From Epichloe hybrida (lineage: Eukaryota; Ascomycota; Sordariomycetes; Hypocreales; Clavicipitaceae): a stretch of 64,000 nucleotides of DNA. The position numbers and the translations under genes are program-made. The notes below the pieces were generated by a model. It made no database searches. It was not told the origin of the DNA and worked only from the letters and a program-made list of their open reading frames with translations. This document shows, in pieces, positions 46,286 through 59,095 of the stretch (position 1 is the first letter of the stretch; each line of letters starts with the position of its first letter). The stretch covers positions 1,178,001 to 1,242,000 of the forward strand of contig JAFEKR010000014.1 of the NCBI GenBank assembly GCA_019022495.1, in the 5' to 3' direction.

Positions 46286-49200
46286 CTATATGACCGTCAT
46301 CAAGGGGACGCGGCGGCTCATGTTCGAAGGGGGTGAATTGTCTGGGGAAGGGCGCTGCTCAACGAGGGTACTGCTACTGCCACGCGTCTTGGCTGGTCGT
46401 CGAGGTGGGCTCGAGCCCGGGTCATCAAAGACACGCGTAAAGGCAGGGCTCGAGTCCAGGCGTCTTTCATGTCGTGGAGTACGAATGGGGCTTTGCGTCA
46501 GCTGGTCGGCCTTTCGAATCATGTCGGACAGGACATCGCGGAGTTCGCCAGCCCTTTTGACTAGTGCCTTTAAGCTGTTGGTATCGAACTGCATCCGATT
46601 CGTAGCATTGTAGCTCTTCCGCGTCTCTTGCGTACCTCTAAGCTCAGTAACGGGCATGACAGACCGATTTTGCTGCATAGTCTCCACCACAGACCGGACA
46701 ACCACATTCACGTCTTGGGTCTTGGCCGGCTGGTTTTCTGGCGTCCGTGGTCGGCTTGGGCGATTCGATCGAGGGCGCTCGTCGGTCAGTGGCCAATTTG
46801 CCCCGAATATATCGTCGTCTGGGGAGAAGACAGATCTTCGCCGCGGCGATTGACGTTCGCGAACGACGGCGGTCTTGGACATGGCCGGTGCATTACAGTC
46901 CATCACTGCGTCCAGCATTTCGAAAGGCACGTCGACATGTTTCTCTTCTGCCGGAGAGCCATTGACCTCGAATGCGTCCATGTACACGGACGATCCAGAT
47001 CGATCATCGTCATGGACAACACGGTCCTCATCCGGAGAAGCAAGAGCAATGATACCCTCGGCCTCTTTCCACACTGCCTTCTGGTCGCCGTTCAGCATGT
47101 TCAGCTCTCCACCATGACGGCATAGACGCTTGAGGTCGTTGACGAGAAGTGAAAGCTCCCGGATTTGGCCGGAATGTGCCTTGACACTAGGTTGAGATGC
47201 GCGAATTGATTCGGGAACAGCAAAAGGATCTTGGTTCTCCTTGCCGTCGGGTCCATTGTTGTCGCCACCAAACTCGAAATCTTCGTCCCAGTCCTCGCTT
47301 ACTGTTTTGGTGCCGAGGCCCCATGTGCCATATTTGGATCCCATAGGCTTGGAGTCATCGGTACCCTCGTGTACAACGGGTACACTCTGACTCCTCACAT
47401 GCATCGGCATCGGCCCCTTGCGAACAACAGACCGGCCCCCCCTAGAGTCGCCCAGTTGCTTGCCGTAGGCTGTCTGGGGCCGAAGAGCGCCACCCGTTGG
47501 GTTCTGCTTGTCGTGGGCGAGCGGTTCGCTCCAGTCAAAGAGGTTGCCAAGAGTTCGTTCCGTATGCGAAAGGCCGGATTTTGGAGGAGGAGGCGTCACG
47601 GAGTTGGCTCCTATGCTGGCCAAGGCAAGGCAAACGTTGGGATTGATGTTGGCACTGCTTGCGTTGAGTGAGTTACCCTTCGAGGGCGGCGACAAAGCTT
47701 TGAATGGCGCGTCATGCTCATCCCGGGTCCAATCCTCGTCAAAGTCATCATCTAGAGAGAATCGTCCAACATCGTGTGTGAGTTGGTGGGCGTTGGGGGG
47801 GGATGATGATGGCTCCAAAGCAAACCACCGAGGGTCTTCCTTTCGCTCGCGCCTAGGTTGTTGGTCGAGAGCTGGCCGCTGAGCTACCCGAACAGGAGTC
47901 GCACTGGTCTCGTCCTCTTCCATGATCCTGCAGTCTTCGTTCCATGTGCGTTCCAGTATTTCCTGAATGGACAGTCGTTTTGACTTCTTGTTCCCTCCGC
48001 CTCCGGTGCTGGGAGGTGACTCGTCATATACAGACTCCAGTGGTGTTTCCACGGCCCTGACCCGACCAGAGCCTGCGGTACGCACAGAATCAAAGAGCGT
48101 GTCACTCTTCAAGTCGGTGTCGTCCTCGTCGCCGGAATTGAAATCGCGTGCATCGCCATCTGGGGAGCCCCCCCTCCGCTGCGACATGGCAGCACTGGCA
48201 GAACTGGTTGAGCTTCCTGAAGGCTGACTTGGCCGCATGGAAAAAGAAGCCCCGCCGGGAGCAGGACTCACCACCACCTGCAGTCGTCTCGACGAGTCGG
48301 CAAGGGCATTGGCATTATTAGCATTGGCATGGACATGGGCATGGGCATGGGCATGGGCACCTGCAAGATTGGAGAGCGGGGGCAGTGGGGAGGATGCGTT
48401 TCTTTTAGGCGCGGGGCGCGGTGAAGTCGCAGCTGAGTCCAGCGCTGACCCGTGGAGGATGAGGGCGACTGGGGGCTTGGTCGTGCTGCCGACGCGGCCC
48501 GCAGCTGAGTGCGCGCCTCTGACTGGCGCTGACACGTGCCGCCTGCTGTCGCTGCTTGCTTCGCTGTTGCCTTCGCTTCTGCCTTCGCTTCTGCCTTCGC
48601 CTTCGCCCTGGGCGGCGCCCCGCTTGGTTCGGCGCAGGCTGCCCGGGTTTTGGGACGCCCAGTTCGCAGCGTGGGAAAAGCTGGACGAGAACGATCTTCT
48701 GGGCTGTGCTGGCCGGGCCACTTCCGAGGCCATTTCGGATTGCGGCGGGGAGTCCATGCGCTCCCTTTGGCGTTTGGCCGTACCATCAGCGTCCTCCTCT
48801 TCAATGTGAGATGAGGCTAGCGAGGCGCCGACTGTAGATGGGTTCGACGACACCATTCTCGGCTTGACCAGATGGGCTCCTGCGCTGTGAGATGAGCCTT
48901 TTTCTGGATGTATACGTTTTGAGTTTAAACCCTTGCCGCGGGAGGCTGCATCACCGCTGCTGCCCGCTCGGCCCGGAGAGCTAGGATTTGTCTCGATTTC
49001 GCCACTTCTCGAGTGAAAAAATGATGCCCAGCCCAATTTTCCTGTGGCACTACGAGTGCGAGCAGACTGGTCCGGGTCCTCAATCGGGGACGCACCGAGA
49101 AGTTCCTCCGGCCGGATCGGTTCGTCAAACGAGTACTTCGGGTGCGGACTGGAGCCTGCAACGTCAATGTCTGCTCTGAATTGTTGCAAGGCAGCTGATC

Positions 49201-50304
49201 GCTGGTGGCTGGTCGCCGGTCGGCGAAGACTCGGCAGGCGGCCTTTCGGTTTACGGCTTATTGCCTCTTCCAAATGCTTGTTCTTCTCGGGAGAAGACCG
49301 CTTCACTAGTTTGTTGGGAGGCAGTGGTTTTGATACAGATCCAGATCGTGACGGTAGGGGAGCTCTTGAGCCATGTGAGATTGGGAATGAAGTCGACTCT
49401 GCCAAAATGCTGGATCTGGGGCTTCCGTGTTGAGACAGCGGGCGAATCGACAAGCGCTTGAACCACGAGTTTGACGAAGTTGAAGGTTCCTTGGCCGCTT
49501 GCACGACGACGACGTTGGGCGCAGAAATCCCTTGGTCCCCAACGGGCGGCGGGCATCTACTAGGAGTAGACGACGAAGAACCTAGCAAATCCCGGGGTCG
49601 TTGGCGAGAAAGTGGTGGGCGACTTATTTGATCTGTTGAGTCGGCTACTGTTTGAGCTTCATGACCGATTGAGTGTGAGCCTACAGAGCTGGTGGCGGGC
49701 CGGCGTGAGGGCGGAGCTGATATTCTCGAGGACGAAGCAGACTTCGTGGGCAGAGCTCGATCGACAGATGTTGTCCTTTTGTGGCCTCGTGCTCCTCGGC
49801 GAGCGCTAATCGGGGTGTCGTAGTCGGGTTCGTGGTTTTGGTCGACGGATTGGCCAAAAACCAAGCCAGTGGCTGCAGCTGCAATCGCAGTGCCAGTCCC
49901 AACAAGCTAAATTATCAAAGCCAAAAGGTGTTAGAGGTCGACAACCCAAAGGCAGAAAGGTCAAGAAAAGATAAAGTTTGGACCGCAGGCACGGACTGGA
50001 ATGGTGATTTTTTTGGAGTTTTGAGTTTTTAAATCAAGGTGGCAGAGCAAGGCGTTGTGTTACAAGGACTTTCGTGTGCGTGATGGTCCCAAGTTTGTTG
50101 TACATGTATGTGTGTGCGTGTGCGGTGTGGGTATTTATTATATGAGAGTATGGTAATGGCAGGGAGAGGATTCCATGTGTGGGTGCTTCTTCATGTTGAG
50201 GTGGGAGGAGACAACAAACAGCAGACGCAACCGGCAAGAGAAAGAAGACGAAAAGGGAAAAGGGAAAGAAGAAGAAAAAAACTCACACTAGGAACCGTCT
50301 GCAT
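46286..50304 (-). CDS. Large low-complexity protein of unknown function
   Basis: Main exon 49906-46286; the frame is open upstream of any ATG to an acceptor (TTTAG, with a CTAAC branch site). The best first exon is 50304-50287, encoding MQTVPS with a GTGAGT donor in phase, which gives 1212 residues and a 380-nt intron, long for this genome. The N terminus is a small hydrophobic Gly/Ala segment (VGTGTAIAAAATGLVFG). Most of the rest is Ser/Pro/Arg-rich and likely disordered, with an Ala-His and Asn-Ala repeat (about 48310-48365). Ordered-looking islands are LGNLFDWSEP, WGLGTKTVSEDWDEDFEFG, IRELSLLVNDLKRLCRHG and FDTNSLKALVKRAGELRDVL near the C terminus. Acidic SEDWDEDFEF-type elements and predicted helices suggest a protein-binding scaffold, but I cannot name it. 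The exact start is the weakest part. Confidence 0.7.
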
Positions 50305-53300
50305 CGTGGTTCCGCAGGCTTCTACTTGCGACAGCTGAGCCGAGGGACAGGCATTCTATTTGTCGAGGGCGAGGAGGATGATCAAGTCGAACCGCACCGG
50401 CATCGTCAAGTCAGTCCCAAGGCTCTCTCCCAAAAGCTTAAGGGAGGGAGGGTTCGAGCCTCTGGTCAGCCCCAGCAGCGTGATGGGGATTTCCTGGAAT
50501 GCAGGCAGTAACAGCGAACGGGGTACGAAACTCCGGGCTGCGTCTGCGTCTGCTTCTGCGTCTGCTTCTGCCTCTGCGTCTGCGTGGAGTGACGAGGGAC
50601 AGAAGGACGAGGGAGCAGTGTCAAAACACAATCCGTCTCTGGCTTGTCGAAGACAACGAGGCACGAGGAAGGGAAAAAAAAGGCTCCGAGCTGAGAGTGA
50701 GGCGAGGAGAAAAGAGACGCCAATTGACGATGATGTTGGCGATGGGCGGGCCGTGAGGAATGGGCAGGCCTTTTTGATAGTCGGTCCTTTGAGTAGTAGT
50801 GGAAAATGGAAAAACCCACAAGACACCAAAATGATAAGTGACGATGGCACGCCGTCGACAAACGACAGTCAGGTCAGTCAGATCAGTCAGATCAGTCAGT
50901 CTGACTAGTCAGTCAGTCAGTCAGTCAGTTTCCTGGACTGATTTTGTGGACGAGACTCGATCGATGGTCCTGACTCCGTAATGGCGCGTGAGGCAGGAGC
51001 GTAGACAAGGACTGCCGCCCACTTGCGGAGTAATTCTTGCACCACAACAATGGTAACAATGGTAACAGCGCCTCATCAGCACCGGTCCCAGTGAGAAATG
51101 GGTCCTGGGAATCGCAAGATTGCGCCCCCATGCAGCGCGCAGCGCTTCGAGGTCGGCGACGCGCCCGGTGGTAGGTGGTAGTGGGAAGTTGGTGTTATGT
51201 TTACCATTGATGCATAACCAAAGCATGCCAAAGCATGCCACCACAGCATACATAAACACTGGCCCAGCACTAACTAGTTTTAGGCTGCCCTTTCCCTTTC
51301 GTCACAACACGACACGACACGACACGACAACCGACAACCAGCAGGCCGGCCTGTACAGTGGGTTGTACCACTGGAGCGTGGCCCGTACCCGGGCCAAGCC
51401 TGCCAATGTCGCACGCTAATTACACGTTTGGAGAGAGTCAATGCATGTCTCCCCGTACGGATTAGCTCGGTCAAACTTCTAATCAGCTAGAATCCAGTCA
51501 GTGTCGGTGGGTGTCAGTGGGTGTCAGTGTGTGTCCGTCCGGTCCTCGCACTCCCTAGAACAAAACTCGCCAGGCCAAACCTGGCTTAGGCGACTGCTCC
51601 GCGAACGTCCTTATCCTTATTGTGATTACAGGAGGACCAACAACGCAGCATTGACAGTGGACGGATTATTCCGTACCGAGTTAGTCTGGTATTACGGAGG
51701 AGAGGTCGCCAAGCAGCCTCGTGCATCATCATTCATTGATCCCATATCCCAGTCGTTGGCCCAGGGCAAAACTAAAACAAAACAAGAAAAAGAAAAAATT
51801 GCGCGCAGCCGACTGGACGGAGACTCAAGACGCAAGCTCATGCCTCCATGTCATGCGCAATTCCCAGTGTCTCATCCCGTGAATACGGTCTACAATGGGT
51901 TGTACTAGGCAGCAAGTCCACTCTTAATTGGTCTTGTATTGCCAAGGGCTTCCTTCCGTTCGAGCTTGTGCCCTGTACATACATATTACTATCACACGCG
52001 CTAGTATGCCCTTGTCGTGTGATTCCATGCTACTGGGGGCTTTTCATGCTTCGACCTCATCAACTCATCATCTTCTCAGATGTTGACTGTTTCTTTGCTT
52101 TTTTTTGCTTCCTTTTCTCACCCCCGGGCTGCTCTTTACCGACATGACGGTAATATTTGACCCTTCCCGCTCACTATTCTGAGAAGCATTGCATCAATTG
52201 AGCTGCAGCTAGCCGGTCGGATGCTTCATCCCGTCTACATGGACCCTTGCGCTCTTCCCTTGTTCTATGTGTAAGTAATCCGTACGGAGTACTCTGTACT
52301 CTGTACGCCCAGCCGATACGAGCCATCTTTCGCCTTCTTCTGGCGCCCCAGATCAGCTCAAGGCCGCGCCTTTTGCTCGACATCCCGGCTCCTGGCTGGG
52401 CACTACTACCACTGTCATGAACTCGCAAATGCCATCGTGAATGAATCGCGCCGGTGCTGAGCATTATGCATGCTCCAATGAATACAAAAAAAAATATAAT
52501 ATATACATGATGATGCTTGAGCATTGATTGGCGGCGTCTTCCTTTTGATATCCACGCCGGTGCATGAAAAGAATACGCATCGTTCCATGATTTTATATAG
52601 CGTACACGGTACGATAGGATTGCCCAGTTCCGTCGACACCCTCTGTGTATAAGCAAGCAGTGACCGATCGACCAATAATAAGACCAGTCTGGTATGGTTC
52701 CTTTCACCACTCGAGCCGTTGTACGGATTCGTTGTATGGATTCAAGTCCGAGAGTTCGTCGTTCGTCCCTTGCACTAACTAACTTAGGTTAGTAAATGCC
52801 ATTCGCCTCGGTGCAGCTTCACCGAACGTCCCTGATGGGATGATGTGATGCTCAATCCGTTTCCCATTGCAATTGACCTGTTGGAGCCCTGCGTGCAATC
52901 ATCATTCAAGAAGCGCGGTGCTGGCCAGCTTCTCGCGGCCAAGCTATGCGGCACATGCATCCTTCAATGAGGAGGAGGCTCGACAACGCGTGGCACCATA
53001 CAGCAGCCATGTTGCCAGTCTCAGCCGCAAGGGGCTCTCTGAATGAATCCAGTACCACCAACAAACGAACGACCTTGACTCTATCGCCCTGCGTCGCTAC
53101 TATTATCTGGATGCAGGGCGGGCACGGGCGATACTCATTTGCAGCGTGTTTTACACATCTCATACCCCTTGTCGCTCACTTGCGAGAACTGGTATCCCTC
53201 AAAAAAGGAGGCGACAACTATTACTTTTTCTCGTTGTCGACCAACTCCGGCCAGCATTCCCGATCTTGTGGCACAATGCAATGAACTGCTGGGAGCCACA

Positions 53301-56191
53301 CGGTGGGTGGCACGGCGACCCATGTCCGAAAATGGCTGTGCACATACGGAGTAGAGAGAACAAAAAGCCCAGGATTGTTGAGACGACTAATAATAATGTC
53401 GGCGTAAGGGTCTATGTTAGCTCTCGAGGCTGCAGGTTGCTGTTGATGGAGTTGCTTTCTTCTTCCTCTCCTCTCTCCTACTGCTATTAATGGGACCACG
53501 ACCCGTCCAGTATCCCGGATGATGGATGCGCTGAGTAGTCTGTACCATTACCGTGTCATTCACCCTCCATCTCCATGCCATCATTCAAGACATTCCTGGT
53601 GCGGGCTGCTTACAAAGTAACACCATCTCAGTTCGATCGCCGTTTGTGACACCAGCATGCCACCTTCCTCGTAAGTTTCTCCATGACTAGCCCGGCAACC
53701 TTGAATGGCACGGTTCCTTTTTTTCGTGATCGTGTCAGCATGGATGTTGGTTGAGCTGGACCATCTTCTTCATGCCATGTGTTTACAGAAATCCTGCGCA
53801 CGTTGTCGTCTCTCTTGACTATCACGGATAGTTATTCAAGTCTTGTGCGATGAGTTAAAGGGCATGCCACTGGCGACCTTGACTAGCTCGAATTCTGGGA
53901 CGACGCCCCGTGGGAATGACTATGCTAGCCTCTCGCCTCGTTGACCCAAAGAGGCGGCGCTGCACCCGTGTCTAAGCTCAAAAATAAAATAGAATGTAAA
54001 GCGAACTGTTGTCCCGAGCTCCATGGTTTCTGCTATGCTCATCCAGAGAACCCGTAAGTAAAGGATCAAAACATTGCGCTCGCTTACGCCCGGAATGCTC
54101 ATGTTGACGTACGAATGACACCCGACCAGGGCTCTTTAACGTTGCCATTTGACGACAGCTTGCGGTGCGGGGCAACCCGACCAGGGAAGGCCTTTTGGGG
54201 GCGGATGGGGGGGGGGTGGGCTCGTGGGTTTCCAACGGCCTCGGTTATTCATGGCGTTTTTTTTTTCTCTCACGACAAACAGGGTCGACCAATCTGAGGG
54301 GAGAATCGCGTTTTCACTTTCTCAAATATTAGCCGATGCTGGCACCATTCTGAATGGCGTGATTTTTTACGCAGCAGGGCAGGCAGGGCAAAGGGCAAAA
54401 ATCTCCAAAAGGTTAGCCCACGATGCCGCCCAGACCCTTGGTGGTCCTCAGAGCCGCCAATGGCCAAGCTATCGGGCAGTTTCTTGCTTTCTGTGCAGTG
54501 TGCAGCATTCAATGCGACTTTCGAGCGTTTCATAGCCCATGCGGTTTTATTAGCACTGCCTGCAAGGCAAATAACGGGGAGAAAAGACTGGCTGAAATAC
54601 GATGCCAGGAAAGGTTTTGGCAAGGGCCACCTGCTTGCGAGGCAACTCCGAAAGCCGACGACATAATACGGAGTACACGACCACCTCAAGAACAACGTAC
54701 CTTGTTGGCGTACGTCCGTATATCGCCATGATCTCAAAAGAGCATCGCGCAGAATTCCGAGTCCATACGGACAGAGGGCGCTCCAGAATTGAAGCCCCAT
54801 TGGTGATGATGCCCATATTATTGACCGGTCTCTCGCGCAGCCCTGCGCTGACGAATGGGGGCTGAATGCAACAAGGTCGATCAGTCGCTCACTTGGTGCA
54901 TGGATGCCCGCCGAGAAGACAACTCGATGCTTCGGTAGTAGGGGTAATCAATGGGAATGAACGCAGAAGATGCAATTTAGGTGAGAGGAAGAGCAAGCGG
55001 GCAAATGTCAGCGTAGCAAAAGTCCGCCGCCACTTGAGCCGGGCGACTGAAAAACGGGTCTCTATGGAGACGCACCACATATCGCGAAACTGACGCGTCC
55101 AGATAATTAAGGTTTGTAGTATATGATTGGCTCTTCGCCCTCGGTTCTTTCCATAAATGGTTCGATGGTTCGAGGCGTGTCTCTCTCTCCCCTCAGTGGA
55201 CCAATGAGTCAGGGCGCGTGTGCTACGTCCACTTAGCGCGCTTGCTTCTGAGACGTAGCGTTGTATTTGGTTCATCTTGTTGATCTTCAGATCCGATTCG
55301 GCCTCCAGATCGGTGGCAGGCGATGTGACTCTCTGTATGGGGGCGTGACGAATGTTTGCGTGCACAGGTTGCGTTTGGTGGTAGAATGCGACGAAGTCAG
55401 GATGACTTGAGGCTTTTGATTTAAGGACCCTAGGCAGAAAGGTATGTTAGTGACCCTTTATTTGAATGTGCGTATGCTTAGACTGCATTGCTGATAGCTC
55501 TTTTTCTTGCCATGCGCTTCGTTGTTCAGGTTTTGGGTTTCGAGGTATAGGTTAGCTGGAGCTGCTGCACATATGAATGACATTGACTGAGCTCGGAATT
55601 CGACAGCTTTGACTCGGGGTAGCCAAACATTTTTACCACAAAGGTGCTAAAACCCTCATTGGGGTTGTTTGTGCAGTGTCCTTGGGCTTTTGCATTATTT
55701 TGCTATCGGATGTCATGCCTGGTCCAGCCTGGACATGCCCTTATTCTACTTTACAGGTCAGGGTCATTCATCTCAAATGCGCGGATAGCGATCGTTGGGA
55801 TGAACGCCACAGTCCACAACAGAAAGCTTCACTTTTAACGTTGTTCGAAATGGCGGAATATATACATAATACCGGACGGAGTGTCCAGTATTCGAATATA
55901 CATAGAACACAGCGAAGTAGCTGGAATTGCCAGCTTCAAAAAGCTTACGGTCTGAGCTTGCGTGCTGCCGGACCGAAACGGGCCGTTATCAAACCCCACC
56001 ACCAGAGTCAAGCAAGGTGCGATCGGAATCCGACCATAATCGACACCAATTTTTGACTGTCGGCGCACCACAGAGCACGAGTGTAATACCAATCGAGATA
56101 TAAGACTAGGCAAATATAGTCTGTCACCGGGACTCAAGAGATACAACGCTTCCTCCTCGCCCATCACGTTCCGCCCACCCCCCCCAAAAAA
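50305..56191. other. Gene-poor region of 5.9 kb
   Basis: No supported gene on either strand; open frames are short, start at non-ATG codons or follow repeats. Contents: a TCTGCG/CTTCTG repeat (50545-50585), GATCAGTCA and TCAG repeats (50870-50930), a GTGTCAGTGG repeat (51500-51530), and three copies of the recurring 9-mer (52284, 53345, 54667). The last few hundred bases form the GCN20 promoter. Confidence 0.55.
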
Positions 56192-58586
56192 ATGGAGGCC
56201 GATATCAGAGCTGTACTGCCAAATATCGACCATGTGGTCTCCGACTACTCGGTCGGCTATCTGACGCACGCCTCGACCGCCTGGACGGATGAAGAAGAAT
56301 CGAGCGGCCTATCACCACTGAGCGAGGCCGCAGCAGCCATAACCGAGCTCCTGCTTTCAGCCTCTGGAGATTTCAATCCCAGCGTTGAGGAGAAAGTTAA
56401 GCAACTCGTGGAGAAATGGGTCAACAAATACGCCGAAGCCAACGGCGGCCAGAGAACCGGACCGTCTCTAGTGAAACGACTGGATCAGACTATTCAGGTC
56501 AGCACACAGCGCAATATGTCCTCGACGTTGGCTGTTGCTACTGGCGGTGTCGATCTCGAGTCTGCCAATGCCAGAAAAGTCGAATCAAAGGTCGACCGAA
56601 AGAAGTTGGAGGAGGCGGAGCGCAAGATTGCCGCCAAGCAACAGAAAAAGACTTTCAAAACGGTCGAATACGAGGCTTCCCGACTGCTCGATCAACCGGA
56701 TGATGCACAGTCATACGAGGAGTTTTACATGGCTGTCAACCCTCTACAGCTTGGCAACACTGGAGCAAACAAAACCAAGGATGTCAAGTTGGATAATATT
56801 GATGTGTCGATTGGTGGAAACAGAATTCTCACTGATACTACGCTCACGCTGGCATACGGTCATCGGTATGGTTTGGTTGGTAACAACGGTGTTGGTAAAT
56901 CTACATTGTTGCGAGCATTGTCAAGGAGAGAAGTCGCTATTCCCACCCACATATCCATCTTGCACGTGGAACAAGAGGTAGGACCATACTTCCAAACCTC
57001 CAAACCTTCAAACGAGGTTGCCTTTGAAATGATTGAAGCTGTACTGATGGCTCATACAGATTACTGGAGACGATACGCCCGCTATTCAGGCTGTGCTTGA
57101 CGCGGATGTTTGGCGCAAGGTTCTCCTCAGAGAACAAGACGTGAGTGATACTCATTTGGACCAGAAACATGATGAATTATACTGACCAAGAAAACAATAG
57201 GAACTCAATGTTGCCCTGGCAGACTTGGAAGCTCGCCGCGCTGCTCTCGCCGACACATCCGCCGATGCCGCCAAGCTCGATCTTGAAAAGGAAGCCAAGG
57301 ATGGCAAATTGGGAGACATTCAAGCAAAGTTGGCCGAGATGGAATCCGACAAGGCGGAATCAAGAGCGGCAAGCATTCTTGCTGGTCTTGGATTCTCAGC
57401 CGAAAGACAACAGTTTGCTACCAAGACATTCTCTGGTGGTTGGAGAATGCGTTTGGCGCTTGCTCGTGCTCTGTTCTGCGAACCTGATCTCCTTTTGCTC
57501 GACGAACCGTCCAACATGTTGGACGTCCCCTCCATCACCTTCCTTTCTCAATACTTGCAAGGCTATCCCAGTACAGTGCTCGTCGTTTCTCACGACAGAG
57601 CATTCCTGAACGAGGTAGCCACGGACATCATTCACCAACATTCCGAGCGGCTTGACTACTACCGAAGCGCAAACTTTGACTCCTTTTACGCTACTCGCGA
57701 GGAGAGAAAGAAGATTGCCAAGAAGGAATATGAGAACCAAATGGCTCAGCGAGCCCATCTGCAGGCCTTCATCGACAAGTTCCGATACAATGCTGCCAAG
57801 TCATCCGAGGCGCAGTCTCGTATCAAGAAGCTGGAAAAGATGCCGGTGCTCACTCCCCCGGAAGCCGAGTACAGCGTCAAGTTCACATTCCCAGAGGTGG
57901 AGAAACTCTCACCGCCCATTATCCAAATGTCCGAAGTCACATTCGGCTACACACAAGGCAAGCCCTTACTACGTGACGTGGACTTGGACGTCCAGCTGGA
58001 CTCCCGTATCGGCATCGTTGGCCCCAACGGTGCTGGTAAAACCACAATCCTCAAGCTTCTCATCGGAAAGTTGGAGGCCACGACTGGCCTCGTCACAGCC
58101 CATCCACGACTCCGTATCGGCTTCTTCGCACAGCACCACGTCGATGCTTTGGACTTGACCGTTAGCGCCGTCAGCTTCATGGCCAAGACGTACCCTGGCA
58201 GAACAGACGAAGAATACAGAAGACAGCTTGGAGCATTCGGCATCACTGGCACAACTGGTCTTCAGAAGATGGAATTTCTATCTGGTGGTCAAAAGTCCAG
58301 AGTGGCATTTGCCTGCTTGGCTCTCACGAACCCTCACATTCTCGTGCTCGACGAACCTTCCAATCATCTTGACATCGAAGCTATGGATGCCCTTGCAGAC
58401 GCCCTGAGGGCGTTCCAGGGCGGCGTTCTCATGGTATCTCACGACGTTACCATGCTGCAGATGGTATGCAAGTCGTTATGGGTGTGTGATAAGGGTACGG
58501 TAGAGAAGTTCAATGGTGATGTGCAGGCATATAAGAAGAAGATTTCGGCTCAGGCAGATGCAGCCGGTGTGGTCAAGGCTCATTAG
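56192..58586 (+). CDS. GCN20: ABCF ATPase GCN20
   Basis: Three exons: 56192-56977, 57060-57140 and 57201-58586 (750 residues, yeast Gcn20 is about the same length); donors GTAGGA and GTGAGT, acceptors CAG/TAG. Two nucleotide-binding domains with no membrane part: Walker A GNNGVGKST (about residue 230) and GPNGAGKTT (about 563), ABC signatures FSGGWRMRLA and LSGGQKSRVA, Walker B LLLLDEPSN and ILVLDEPSN. The charged linker after the first signature and the long helical N-terminal region (residues 1-190), which in yeast binds Gcn1, are both present. Gcn20 acts with Gcn1 on ribosomes to activate the Gcn2 kinase when uncharged tRNA accumulates, inducing amino-acid starvation control. It starts the housekeeping block at the right side of the window. 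Very secure. Confidence 0.96.
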
Positions 58587-59095
58587 ATACGAACATGATG
58601 GATTGCTTTCGCCCAGACTAACAGTTCACCAACTGTCATCGTCTCCCGCCGTGAAACGAATCATTTTTTGATTGAATTGATTGACTGGCTCCATTGCTGG
58701 TGGGCCGAGCTCATCATCTCCCGGCGCTGGGCGCGTCACAGCCAGTATGTGTATTCATAGGTGCCTGGTGCCTGAGATGCCGCTTTTCCACTTTGAGTCA
58801 TGCACAGACCACGATGCGTAAACAAGCGAAAGTGATGGCCCCGCACCTGCTTTTGCTGCCGCCGCCTCCCCAGCCAGGGCCCTGCCCAAGTCTGGTGGCG
58901 GTGAACCGACCGGCTGTCCAATTCGTCTCCAACGAAAAATCAACAACGTCCGCCCCCAGCTTAATTATCCCTTGTTCCCATACATTACACCTTTCTGGCG
59001 GACCGTGAAGCTTCACCTGTCTCTCGTGATTCCTTCCATCAGTTCTCTTTTCCCAGCTTCAGAAGATTTCCCTTCGTCAACAAGTAACCGACAAA
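58587..59095. other. Beta-tubulin promoter region
   Basis: Short spacer between GCN20 and the beta-tubulin start; CT-rich sequence precedes the start codon (58990-59070). No gene. Confidence 0.55.
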
